NCBI GenBank assembly: GCA_002946415.1
Contig: NJPS01000053.1
Location: 55,200-119,199 of the forward strand
Direction: 5' to 3'
Length of the DNA: 64,000 bases
From: Rutstroemia sp. NJR-2017a BVV2
Lineage: Eukaryota; Ascomycota; Leotiomycetes; Helotiales; Rutstroemiaceae
The position numbers and the translations under genes were made by a program. Below, piece after piece: positions 27,690 to 39,230 of this stretch (its first letter is position 1; each line of letters begins with the position of its first letter). Under the pieces are notes generated by a model. That model was not told where the DNA came from and searched no databases. It saw nothing but the letters and a program-made list of their open reading frames with translations.

Positions 27690-27790
27690 TTCTCTATAAT
27701 AGATACAAACTTATTTTCTATAATAGATACAAATCTATCTTCTATAATAGATATAGATCTATCTTCTATAACAGATATAGAACTATCTTT
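27690..27790 (-). repeat. 24-bp tandem repeat, four copies, inside the Copia-B antisense gene
   Basis: Four consecutive 24-bp units of the form tctataatagatacaaact. Each is a whole number of codons and encodes variants of SIIEDRFV on the minus strand. Units differ only by a few, mostly transition, changes. Confidence 0.8.
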
Positions 27791-28030
27791 AATAGATTAC
27801 TTATTATTTATAACTCTATTAATAGATTGTATAATAATATAACTAATATAACCAAAACTGATTTATCTCTTTTAGAGATCAGTAAATTCAAGATTTTTAT
27901 TTTAAAGAAGTATTCTATTCTCTCAATCCTAAAGAATATCAATATCCAAAAACTTATCTACTTTATCTTCAATAGGAAGATTACTTTATATAGAAATATT
28001 ACTTATAAATAATATCTTATAGTTATTCTA

Positions 28031-28108
28031 CTAAAGTGGAAAAATTAGTATATAAAGATAAAGATAAGAAAAGTGAAAATATAAGAATAATCCAGAAAAC
28101 CTATTTAC
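28031..28108 (-). other. Intron in the Copia-B antisense gene (78 nt)
   Basis: Donor GTAAAT, branch TACTAAT (28,050-28,044) and acceptor CCACTTTAG. Both degraded bases are the expected RIP changes from GTAAGT and TACTAAC. The length is a multiple of three, so frame alone does not prove it; the splice signals do. Confidence 0.6.
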
Positions 28109-28975
28109 CAAATAATTATTAAGATATATCTTTTCTATTTCACCTTCAAAATCGTAAGAAGGACTAGTAATTACTTTACCTTCAGAATCGATTATAACTA
28201 TTCTAGAATTATTTTTCAAATAATTAGTAGTCAATTAGTTTCCAAACTACTAGATCAAATCTATATAAATAATTAGGAAAACTTATTTCTAGAAGACTAC
28301 TAGCCAAAGATAAAGAACTATTATTTCTATTATAAATAAGATACTTTAATTATTGATATTGAAAGTACCTATTCTATTACTTTCGCTACTTACGATAATA
28401 CTTCACTAGATTATATATAAGTATAATTGAAATGAAGTATTGATTATAAAAAAAGATAGTAACTAGAAGCAGAATATAGTGGTGGTGGTAGTGGAAAATG
28501 GTATATAAAAGAGAAGAAAAGGTTTAGGAAAAGAATAAGAAGAGAAAAGTATTTAAACTTACCAAGTACAGAGCTAGTGAATATATCGTCGCCCAAAAAT
28601 CATAACAAATAATAACTATAATAGATATAGTATCGATAGTCACTATCGCAATTATAATTTGATCAACAAATATTTATCTAAAAGATCTATCGAAAACAAA
28701 CCAAATATTTATTATTAAAGCTATTTACTCTTTATATAATATAACAAATACTCTTAAATAAAGATAACTAGAGATTGAGGTTTTCATTTCTATAATATAT
28801 TTACTATTAAATCGGGATAGCAGTAATATATATAGTAGTATATATTTCTGTATATAAGGCAAACAACCAAGTATTAGTATATAGAACTAGATCTGATTTA
28901 TTACAACTAAATACCAGCTGGATATATTATATAGTTTGCAAAGTAAAATAGATTGAATACTTAATCTAGAGGATA

Positions 28976-29293
28976 TATTATAGAAGTAGATAGTAAAGCT
29001 AGTGAAACCAAGTATAAGTAGATCAAATTAACTAGTCGAGCTAGCTAATAATCTGATCTAAATAATTATACTTTCCGAGTTACAGAAGCTATAAGCTATA
29101 ACTTAGAAATACTAATTTAATAAATTATTTCAAAATAAAAGTCTTCTCTTCTTCTCCAAGTTCGGAGAGTATAGTAATTATTGATTAGATATAAATACTT
29201 GCGAAAAGATTATTAGATAGAAAATAATTAACTGATTCTATTATTTCAATTTCTCTCTTTACAATTTGGCTATAAGGTATTTATAATATAACA
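28976..29293 (+). repeat. Copia-B 3' LTR (318 bp)
   Basis: Starts TATTATAGAAGTAG and ends ATAACA, preceded by a mutated polypurine tract (ctagaggata, 28,966-28,975). Same length as the 5' LTR. Confidence 0.92.
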
Positions 29294-29298
29294 ATTAT

Positions 29299-31123
29299 CA
29301 ATATATTTATTAGAATAATTATTATTCAACTATCTAAGAAAGATATTAAGAAGTTTAACAAATTTTATAATATATTTTGATCTAATTAGCTGAATATAGA
29401 TAGAGATAAAGAAAGTGGAAATTTTATAATATTTTATAATATAATAACTATTACAATTACAAATAAACAAAAGAAACCTATATTGGATATAATATAGTTA
29501 TCCAAAATCTATATTAATTAAACTCAAAAGCTTCCGAAATATTATTATAATCTTGATAATTATCTTCTAGAAGTTGCTTTCAAAATAAATTATAACTAGG
29601 AAATCAGTAATCTGAAGATACAAAATATATAGAGAAAGATACTAACTAATATAGTTAATACTAAACCAATTTCTCTTAAATAGATATTTGTTTATAAAAT
29701 AGATTAGAATAGATATATAATATATTATAGATTATATTTTATAATCAGAAATAACTTTTAAACTAAGAATATAATTGAATCAATCTATATAATAATATTT
29801 ACTTTCTATTTTTTTCGAATTATTATAACTATTATTGCTAAGCTCGATCTAGAGACTAAGTAATATAATATAATAAATACTTTTGTAAATATATTAAGAG
29901 ATCCAAGTAATAAATTAGTTATATATTATCTTTCTGATAGATATAAGATAGAAAACAAGATTATAATTATCAATTATATATTCTATAATTTCCGAGATTC
30001 TCTAATAATCTAGTTCAAAGATTTTATTAATATATTTAGAAGATTTGGAATGAAATTATATTCTAATAAGCTTTATATCTTTATTAGTAATAACTATAAG
30101 ATATTAATACTATTTTTTATCGACGATATTTAGATTATTTATAATAAGTCCTATATAGCTGAAACCGAGAAAATTATTAATAGAATTCGATCTATATACA
30201 AACTATATAAGATAGATAATATAGAATAGTTCTTAGATATATATATTATTAGAGATTATATCCAAAAGAAGTTATAACTTATATATAATATCTATATTAA
30301 GAAAATTATTTGGAAATTTGATCTTACTAGTAGCAAAGTAGTAAATACTCTATTTTCTATTATAGAGTTCAAGAAAAATGATAATATAGTAATTAGATCT
30401 AAAATTAAGAAATATTAAAAGAAGATTAGATCGATTTTATATATTATAATAACTTTATATATAGATATCGTTTTCGCTATCTTTCAATTAAATTATTTTC
30501 TAACTAATTCTTCAAAGAAGTATATTATAGTAGCTAATTATTATATTTAGTATCTATAAGATATAAGATATCTTATTATCGAGTATAGTATAGATTTATC
30601 AATATAACTACTTATTACTTCAAATATTTCCTTTGTAGATAATAATAAAATAAGATAATTATCATAAGGATATATTATATCTTTATATAGTAAACTAATT
30701 ATCTAGAAAGTATCTAAATAAGATATAATTACTATTTCTATTATTGAAGTAGAGTTTCTAAGTATAGAATATATAGCAAAAGAAATAATAATAACAAAAA
30801 AACTATTTAAAAAACTTGAATTAGTTATACTAGAATCTATAATAATCTATTATAATAATATCTAGATAATCTGGTTAGTAGTTAGTAAGAATAAGCGAAT
30901 TTCTATCAAACTATATTATATTAATATCTAGAATATATAGTTTTGATAAAAGTATATAAAAGGATTATTTGATATTATATATCTCTCTATATAGGATATA
31001 TCTATAGATAAACTAACTAAGAACCTTATATATCAGTAGTTCGAATATTTCTATATTTACTTAAACTTATAAGATATAAAGGATAAGATTGAGAAGATTA
31101 CTAAAGTAATCAAAATCTTATAA
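29299..31123 (+). pseudogene. Copia-A1 pol, 3' part (reverse transcriptase and RNase H)
   Basis: Resumes A1 pol after the Copia-B insertion and aligns to A2 19,072-20,894 throughout. The RT catalytic box FIDDI at about 30,119 is intact as Asp-Asp. The rest carries many stops. RNase H ends at the same codon as in A2. Confidence 0.9.
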
Positions 31124-31707
31124 AATATATTTTCATTTATTATATTCTATTATTGATATTAATAAGATTCCTGAGATTATCAATATTATTCTATTAACTA
31201 TATTACTAATATTGTTTTTAGTATAAGAATAAGTAAAATATAGAAATGATATTTAGAAAGATAACTTGATATAAACTAACTATAATAATCAATTAGCCAA
31301 ATTCATCTAAGATCGATAAGTATTATTAAGATTCATAACTAGAATAGAGAAGTAAATAATTAATATTAATAAAGATATCTTTAAGATAAATAACTGATAC
31401 TAAACTAATCTTTAGAATAGATCTTTGAATAATCTTGAAACTAGTACTTGATATTATAGTTATCAATTAGATAGTAATCTAACTAGTATAAGATAAGTAA
31501 TTTTTATAACTATAATTATATAGATATATTGATAATAATATATAATTCGCTAAATATATTAGTATTTTTATATAGATAACTGATCTTTATAAATACCTTT
31601 TTGATAATACTAAGATTAGTTATTTATTCTATTTATTTACTTTATTTTTATAATACTTTTATATACTTTTTCACAATTATTTCACGAAAAACAATAATAA
31701 TTTAAAT

Positions 31708-34100
31708 TTAATATATCTATTTTAATTACTTAGCAAAAACCGAAACTATCTATAAAAACTATTTACAAAAGATCTTTATATTATTCTTAATTAATCTCTT
31801 TATATTTCAATCTATTATCTAAATAATATATTATCAAATAGAAAACCTTATTATAATTCTTACCCTGATTCTGGAATTACTGAATAAACTAAGTTAAAAT
31901 CTCAATAGTATTATTAGAAGATATATAAGAGTTAGTTGATTTATATAAGAATTAGATAGCAAAACAGTAAAATAAGTTAATATCTGATTAGTAAAAAGTA
32001 GAAGAAGAACTAGAAGAAAGAGAAAAAGAGAAAATAATAAGTTTCTTATAAAATAAAAAATAAACTAAAAGAGATTCTTGAAGTTATTTATATTCAAAGT
32101 AATAAAGAGAAATATCTAAAGTTCCAGAAGTAAACAAATATATATAACTACTATAAGAAGTAGGATTAAGATAGTTATAAGAAAGAGTTTTGAATTAGAG
32201 ATAACTTAATATAAAAGATATTTTATTATAAATAAGATAGTAAGAGCTTTGAGAATAAATCTTAATAGGATCTCTATTAATAAAAATATTATTATTATCT
32301 TTATTATTATTATTATTAAGTTTAATATTATCCAACTTAGTTATAATTATATCTAAATCAACTATAATCTATTTCAATTGATAAACTAGTAAATCCTTAA
32401 TATATTTAAATAAACTAGTTATTTCAAGTTTAGTTTTTCAAAATTTGTAAATAATATCAAATTCCTATTTAAATATTAATGATAATATATTTGAAAAAGA
32501 TAGATTAACCTATAATTAAACTATTCTCAACTCTATTCTTAGATTTAGTAATAAGGAAAGTAGTAGTTTCGAGAAGTTGATCAGATCTTAGAATCAGTCT
32601 ATATTTCTTTATAATATAATCTTAGTAATATTTTCCTTTACTACTATCTTTTTTATTATAATAATATCCCTTTCTAGTATTCTTCGAAATAATAAAAATA
32701 TAAATAATATATAGAATTATATAATATTTCCTATAGTTACTAATATCACTATATTCTTATTAACAAATAACTAAATTAGTAAATTCCGAACTATTTATTA
32801 TAATCTTCACTTTATATTCTATAATTAGTAGAATATTATCCTCAAATTCAAACTTTTAAGAAAACAAAGTAAAAACTTATTATAAAGTTCTTGATTAAAA
32901 TAATAATTAGTAATTCTTATAATACAAAGTCGAAGAATTGAACTGAGTTTTAAAATAAAAAACTAGAAATATATTATAATTATTAAAACTAGAGTAACTA
33001 TCTTAATTAAAATAAGGATCTTATAAAGAATTTATTATACTAAGTATCTAACTTTTACTATATCTAGGTAGAAAATCTATAAGTTATTGATAATACTATT
33101 AACCAAAATTCTTATAATAGTTACTCGACTATATAAAACTTGATAATAACTTTATAGAAGATAATATAAATATATTATAAAGAGAATCTTATATTATAAT
33201 AGATAATATACTTGATAAGAATTTTTATTATTGATTAATTAATATGAAATTCGAAAATACTATCTATAGAGAGATAGCTATAAAAAATACTAACTATAAT
33301 AAATTGTTTATAAAGTTAGACTCGATACTATTTTATAGAGATTATAACTAAAAATAGATATAAGAATATAATTAGTATCTAGGAAGTGAATAATAAGATC
33401 AAAGATAAAATTGAAAAGAAAACTTATCTTGCTCAAATTAGAAATAATTATATTAATAGTAGTACAATTATCGATAACAAAATCAATTCTAGATTAACTA
33501 GTAGAAAAAGGTTTTTAACTAATAAGAGTTTAGTATCTAGTATAGAAAGATTATAGTTTGGATTCTCGAGAAAGTAAAGGATTTATAAAAAGAATTATAT
33601 CAATAATATATTTTTTACTATCTTGTTTATGAAATATATATTGAATATAAAAATTCTCAAGATACTTTATAAAAAGAGATTTAGAAGAGTTTTATATAGA
33701 ATACTCTTCAGAAAATTAGTAATTATATTTACTAGATTAATTATCAGATATAGTGAAGACTTGAAAATAAATAGATTAAATTATAGAAAATAGTAGATTT
33801 CAAATAAAACAAATAGAAAAGAAATAGAATATATTAGTTATATTATAATTATAGTAGTATATAAGTAAGAATTATATATATAATTATAAGGATTACTTTA
33901 TACTTGCTATTATAGAAACAAATTATTATATACTAGTATATATTTAGATAATAATAAAGTACTAGTACTACAATTTACAATTTTAATCTTTATCAATTTA
34001 TATTTATCAGATCGATTATATATTTTTAACCGAAATCGCAAAGTTTTTGATACTTTTTCCTAGTACCTTCTTTACAAAAATCAGGTATTATTTGCTAATA
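31708..34100 (-). pseudogene. Copia-A1 copy of the antisense accessory gene
   Basis: Aligns to the A2 antisense gene along its whole length. The span from the equivalent of 23,553 to the equivalent of 21,478 is 2,077 bases here and 2,076 in A2, so the gene has been kept at constant length in two separate insertions. It is heavily RIP-mutated, and the A2 intron region is recognisable around 33,350-33,420. It shows the gene is part of the family and not a one-off capture. Confidence 0.7.
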
Positions 34101-34492
34101 TATAGAAATATACTATTATTATTATTTAATATCAAATAGATATTATATTGGAAGATATATTATCAGATAACTTTATTAATAAAAGTTAAGAAAATTTTGC
34201 AAGAAAAACAAATTCTATCTGATTACAAGATAATAGTTAAAGAGAATACTGATTTTATAAATAAATATCTATAAAGTAGATATTAACAATATAAATATTA
34301 TAATATATATTTCTGTTAAACTAATATACCTTATATAGAAATAATATCCTGATCTACTTTTCTATATTTAATCTAAAACAATTAGATAAATTTAACCTTT
34401 ATTTCGTTTATTATATATATATCAAGATATTTCTAGTATAGTTTCACAAATATTTCCTTTGTTTTACAGTTCAATATTTGAACTAAGAGATA

Positions 34493-34826
34493 TATTATAA
34501 GAACTAATTAGCTAATATAGGCTATAAAGATTACTAATCTAGATTAGAGTTTCTCTATAATTATAGATTTACTTGGTAAGTAATCTATAGACTTCGATTT
34601 TAGAGATCAATAATCTCTTTATATAAATCTTCGGTATTAGTAACCTTAGAATTTTATTACTTAGATATTACTTTGTATTTTAGATCTTTTTTGCGAAAAT
34701 CATTAATTTATAAAAGAGATTGAAAAGATCGATTTAAGAAAATTAGATAATTATCACTTGATTATATAATTATTTAATATTATTCTTACTTAATTTCTTT
34801 TTATCTAGCTATTACGATATATAATA
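34493..34826 (+). repeat. Copia-A1 3' LTR (334 bp)
   Basis: Gapless match to the other three family A LTRs, followed by target duplication TAAAT at 34,827. Confidence 0.93.
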
Positions 34827-34831
34827 TAAAT

Positions 34832-35180
34832 ATATATCTAATATTTTATATTTCATTCTTTAAATCAGTATTACTAAGAATACTAAATATATTTTATATC
34901 GAAATTAAACTAATTAATCTAAATACTGAATATAAAGTTGAAAAGATACTAGATTAAAAATATATTAAAGAAAAGCTTTATTACTTAATCAAATAGAAAG
35001 AATATCTATATTCGGAAAATATATAGAAACCAATCAAGAATCTGAATTATCTATAAAATTTAAAGAAATTCTATTTAAGGAATTCTCGGTTTCCAACTAA
35101 GTAGCTAGTTTAGAATTACTTATCAGAAAGAGTTCAAAAATCGAAAAATCAATTTTAGAAAAATTAGATATTTAAAAAAC
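34832..35180 (+). pseudogene. Gypsy-1 integrase tail with chromodomain
   Basis: Resumes the Gypsy-1 frame interrupted at 6,446. After NINIYLIFYISFFKSV (the HPVFHVSLL-type end of Gypsy integrase) comes EYKVEKILD then KYIKEKLYYLIKWKEY and NTWKPIKNLNY-like residues. This is the classic chromodomain (VEKIL...YLVKW.GY....TWEP) that in chromoviruses targets integration to modified histones. One Gln-type stop lies inside the domain. Confidence 0.85.
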
Positions 35181-35721
35181 TTATTTAGTTTATTTAATTT
35201 ATTCTTTTTCTAATCTTTTCTTCTCTTTAAATTCCTCTAATATATCAATTATATATAAATTATATTATAATATTTTTCCAGTCTTTTTCTTTAAAACTTT
35301 TTGTTATTTCTTTAAATATATATAATATACAAAAACTTCCTATTTTTATTAAATAGTTACTTCTTCTTTAATCTCGAATTAGATTTCTTCTTAATAAATA
35401 CTTTTCTATAAAAATACCGAATTATTATATATATTATAAGAAGATCTTCTGATATTTCTTATATATTTTCTATACTAATCGGAATCAAGAAAAATATAAT
35501 ATTTGAGATTCTTCGATATATAACAAAAGTATTTTATAAATATTATTTTTCCTTTTTCCTTAGAATGAAGATATATATTATAACGACTTTTTGTAGATTT
35601 GGAAATATACTTAGATATAATAAAGAAAAGAAAAAAAACAAGATATTTATTATAAGTTTAAATAGATACTTTATATTATTATAATAAATATCGAGGCGAT
35701 ATTAAACTAGAAAGAGGATAA
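35181..35721 (+). other. Gypsy-1 3' untranslated region and polypurine tract
   Basis: AT-rich sequence between the chromodomain and the 3' LTR, ending in a mutated purine tract (aaagaggata, 35,711-35,720). The minus strand has two coding-like frames, neither convincing. Confidence 0.5.
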
Positions 35722-36239
35722 TATTATAATATATCTAAATAGGAACTTGAGAACTTTAGATTTAGAGAATAACTAACTACTATTTGATAAAGTCGAATTG
35801 TTATATAGAGATTATATAATAAAGTAGAGTTTAGATATCTATAATTATCAAGATACCTTTATAAAGAATAGTATTATAAAAATAGAGTATCTAAAAATAG
35901 ATAGATACTAAAGTAATTAATAATATCTTTAATAGAATCTTAGATAAGGATTATCTAATATCCTAATAGTTCTAATAGTTCTAGTACTATTAGGACTAGT
36001 AAGACTAATAAGATAATAGAGAATAAAAATCTATATAACTAGATAGTTTTTCTTTATATATAGAGTTTTATACTTAACAACAATTATTATTTATTTATCT
36101 ACTATTATAAATAATAATCGATTCTCTATATAACTATTATCAATAATAAACTTTATAATAATATTACTAATTGTCGCGACCAATAATATTCAAGATCCTA
36201 ATCACTTCTATATAACTTAGAAGATAAATATTTATAATA
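35722..36239 (+). repeat. Gypsy-1 3' LTR (518 bp)
   Basis: Starts TATTATAATATATC and ends ATAATA. It matches the 5' LTR apart from transitions and one 34-bp deletion. Confidence 0.8.
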
Positions 36240-38990
36240 TTAAGTTTATATATTTCTAGTTATATCTCTTTATATTCGGTAGATTAGTTAGTTTTTTATA
36301 TTTGGAAATTATCTTTTTAATAATATAGAATAATTAATAGTAGTTTATATAATAATTACTATCTCTTCTATATATCTATCTAATATAGTCTTTATCTTAA
36401 GATATCGAGTTTTTAGTAATTTATATACTAGATATATTCAGAATTCTTTTTTATCTATACTAGACTAATCCTATATATTTATTTCTAACTATTATATATT
36501 TCTAAGATCTAGTATTATTATAATCAGGAAGTAGTTAGAATTATAATCTATATTAAAATTATAACTCTATTTATTAGATCTTAAATACTATAATAAAGAT
36601 CTATATAGCTTTATATATCTTTATTATTATATATAATTATATTAGTTAGTAGAAGATTATCTAATTGAAATTCTTTAATAATATCGATTAGTTCATCTAA
36701 TTCTAGATCAGTTTATACTATTAGATCTTTCTAGAACTTATAATATAGATTAAAGTTTTCTAGAATAATCTATTCTTCTCCATTATATATTTTAAAAGTT
36801 ATTTTAAAATATAGTAAATAATTTATTTATTAGTCTAAAGATCTTGGAAAGTTATATATATTATATATTATAATCTTTGATATTATATTTATATTTAAGG
36901 TTTGTAAAGTAATATCTAGTATAATAAGATCTTAAGTATATTCTATAGTTTTCTAACTACTTAGATTAAGTCTTTTATTAATAAAAAAATAGATTCTTAT
37001 TAATACTTCTTTACTATCTTTTGAGAAATATAAATAAAAGAAATATAAAATTAAATTATAAATAATTAAAATAAATAGATTTCTCTATAATTTTTGGAAA
37101 ACTAGAATATTATATTCTTGGATTTTGAGATTCTATAATAGTATTATTATAATCTTATCTTTTGATTTTATAATATTATATTATAAGATTTTTAGATTAT
37201 ATTTATAATAGTTTATAAATCTTCTATATTCTATTAAGAACTATATAATAAGTTCGTTATAATTAATTCTAATATTCTTTTTGATAATATATATAATCTT
37301 TATAATCTTTGGTTATTTTTAGATATAATTATATCTCTATTCTTATTTTATATATTATTTATTATTGCTTTTATATAGATTCTTTTGGAAGTTTTATCTT
37401 TAGTAAAAAACTTATTTTTAATATTTTATCTATTTGGTAATAATGATAATATTAGTAATAGTTTTATAGAATTAGTATTCGATCTATTTCTTTGATTTCT
37501 ATTAATTATTACTACTGATTCCGCCGATATTATATCGAAAATAATTTATTTATTTATTAGCTTTTCTTTTATCGATAAGACAAAATAATATAATTAATAG
37601 ATATTATATACTACTTTTACTTTATTTAGTTCAGTTTTCTAAACTAGATACTGATTATTCTATATTTTATATATTTCTTTATATATAATATATTTTCTTA
37701 TAATAGATTTATCAATTTTAATAGAGCAATCTTTCGAATTATACTTTTCTATATAGTAGTTATATATTATATTCGTTTTGTATTAGATTTCTATATAATT
37801 ATATTTTTGGCATTTATAATATTGCTTTAGTTAATATTATCTATTATATTTCTTATATTAGAATACCTTATTTTACCAAATAATACTTTTGTTGATAATT
37901 TTGTTTATATCTTCTAGATTGGTAAATTTGATAATAATAGTTAAAGTTATTTTTGTAAATATAGTCTTTAATAGCTATCCGATATATTTGATATCTATAT
38001 TCGGTATAAAAGATCTATTATTATAAAGTAACTTCATTCTGATTTCTTCAAATTTCTCTATATCTATTAAGTTTATCCTGATCTTATATATAAATATACT
38101 ATATATAAGGAACTATATTAATATATCTTTTCTGATCTAGTTTATCTAATTATTTGCAAATTATCTCAATACCTCCACTTTATTTCTATTTGATATCTTG
38201 ATACTGAGATCTCCACTTTTCAATTAGTTAGCTAATACTATATAGATCTTTTTAATATATTCGTTTCTACTTTATTCAATTATATAATTAATATAGTTTT
38301 ATAAGTTTCTAGAGTTCTTTATTTAGAGATTTTTAATAGTAACTGAATCTATAATTTTCACGATAATTTTATATTATATCTAAATAAATAATAAAGTCTG
38401 AATAAATAGTATAATTGGTTTATTAAGAAATATAGTATTATTAGTTAATATCGATATATATAAAATCTTTGAAGATAATATAGATTAAATAGTTTTTATA
38501 ATATTATTTGTTATTTTGGTATTATTATTGATCTCTTTGATAATATTATTTATCTTTTATATAAATATAATTATTATTCTTCTCTCTTTAGCAATAGCTT
38601 TTACAAATTAATTGGTTTTCTAATTTAATATAATAATCTATTAGTAAGTAATTATATTTTCCTATACTTTTATTATTATAAAGTATACTATCTCTATAGT
38701 TATTTTGAAATTGTTTTGAATATTTACAAAGACTTTTATAATTATATTTATATCCGGGATATTCTAGAGTTTAATAATAAGAATATTTATAACTATAATT
38801 ATTATCTTAATTATTAGTATTAGTACTAACTTGTTCTTAGTAAAGTTGATATAAATAAATACTTTTCTAAAGTAATTACTAAGATATATAATATATTTAT
38901 GAAGATCGATAAACTATATTATTATTTAAAATTATAATATTGCTATAATATCTATATTATACTAGATAATATATATAAGCTCGAGTTTCT
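36240..38990 (-). mobile_element. Truncated LINE (Tad-like non-LTR retrotransposon) relic
   Basis: On the minus strand the 5' part of a LINE is readable. ORF1 zinc knuckles lie about 37,830-37,600, with KCQKYN, then C..C...H....C spacing in which several Cys are now Tyr, and a final K.I..A-type motif. Next comes the endonuclease (about 37,090-36,470), where ILENFNLYYRFWKD, then TDLELDELIDIIKEFQLDNL, match the LINE endonuclease GDFN.HHP.W and D.L...I..F.L..LL motifs. No reverse transcriptase is seen: the sequence meets the Gypsy-1 3' LTR at 36,239. All frames are RIP-broken. Confidence 0.75.
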
Positions 38991-39039
38991 CAACTAGCCA
39001 AAAAAAGGATTGCTATATATAGTTCTCGTTACTTAATTT

Positions 39040-39230
39040 CAAAAAATTTGTTCTTGCTTTTTATATATATTTTTTCTCAATTCCCATTACTGGAATTATT
39101 GGGAATTACTAAGATATTATATAATTATTATCTAAAGTTCTACTAAAGATACTAAACTATTTTCTAAATCTAAAGTCTTCAAACTTATATTTATCTATAT
39201 TGTAATAATAATATAGTATTTCGATATTTA
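39040..39230 (-). repeat. Inverted fragment of a Gypsy-1-related LTR
   Basis: The reverse complement contains the atctttagtagaactttaga block and the following tatcttagtaattcc block of the Gypsy-1 LTR, plus its opening ...gaagactttagatttaga... . It is a shortened, divergent copy in opposite orientation. Confidence 0.55.

Larger units (their letters stand above)
26996..28603 (-). pseudogene. Copia-B antisense accessory gene, spliced, function unknown
   Basis: Same position and orientation as the family A antisense gene. A donor GTAAGT at 28,562 follows a short segment (YDFWATIYSLALYL, or ATG at 28,603) whose bases resemble the family A first exon before its donor. An open stretch at 28,234-28,109 (IDSEGKVITSPSYDFEGEIE) leads to an intron, 28,108-28,031: donor GTAAAT, branch TACTAAT, acceptor CACTTTAG, phase kept. 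The same frame continues on the minus strand to about 26,996 with almost only Gln/Trp/Arg-type stops. It contains an 8-residue repeat (SIIEDRFV) four times, a Cys-containing part near 27,400, and a Gly/Arg-rich end. A plus-strand open stretch at 27,013-27,342 overlaps it and is probably a shadow. No protein family recognised. Confidence 0.55.
10735..29293 (+). mobile_element. Copia-B: second Ty1/Copia family, inserted in Copia-A1
   Basis: LTRs of 318 bp lie at 10,735-11,052 and 28,976-29,293, flanked by a perfect target duplication ATTAT (10,730-10,734 and 29,294-29,298). It interrupts A1 pol, whose sequence resumes at 29,299. It carries gag, protease and integrase (11,190-14,786) and reverse transcriptase and RNase H (24,602-26,827), separated by the A2 insertion. 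An extra minus-strand gene lies before the 3' LTR. Net length without A2 and its target duplication is 8,744 bp. Its LTR sequence is unrelated to family A, but its proteins and overall plan are similar. Confidence 0.95.
6452..34826 (+). mobile_element. Copia-A1: older copy of Copia family A, inserted in Gypsy-1 integrase
   Basis: Bounded by 334-bp LTRs at 6,452-6,785 and 34,493-34,826. It is flanked by a perfect 5-bp duplication TAAAT at 6,447-6,451 and 34,827-34,831. It interrupts the Gypsy-1 integrase and is itself interrupted by Copia-B. Without Copia-B and its target duplication it is 9,811 bp, one base longer than sister copy A2. It is far more mutated than A2, with almost all CpA changed to TpA, consistent with greater age or more RIP rounds. 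Confidence 0.95.
922..36239 (+). mobile_element. Gypsy-1: Ty3/Gypsy chromovirus-type LTR retrotransposon, split by nested Copia elements
   Basis: Two related LTRs bound the element: 922-1,473 and 35,722-36,239. Between them lie gag, protease, reverse transcriptase, RNase H and integrase relics (1,562-6,446), then a 28.4-kb insertion. After the insertion, the integrase tail and a chromodomain resume at 34,832. Removing the insert and one copy of its target duplication leaves 6,938 bp, a normal Gypsy size. The order RT, RNase H, integrase, chromodomain identifies a Ty3/Gypsy chromovirus. All reading frames are broken by RIP-type stops. The immediate 5-bp flanks (TTATT and TTAAG) do not match, so its target duplication is unconfirmed. 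Confidence 0.85.

Noticed and set aside
27690..27790. CRISPR-like array
   Set aside because: Direct tandem 24-bp units without spacers, in a eukaryotic retrotransposon.
35181..35721. Antisense gene in Gypsy-1 before the 3' LTR
   Set aside because: Two minus-strand frames look partly coding, but neither has a start, splice signals or a second copy to compare; not supportable here.
922..36244. Target duplication for Gypsy-1
   Set aside because: Flanks TTATT and TTAAG agree at only three positions; not claimed.
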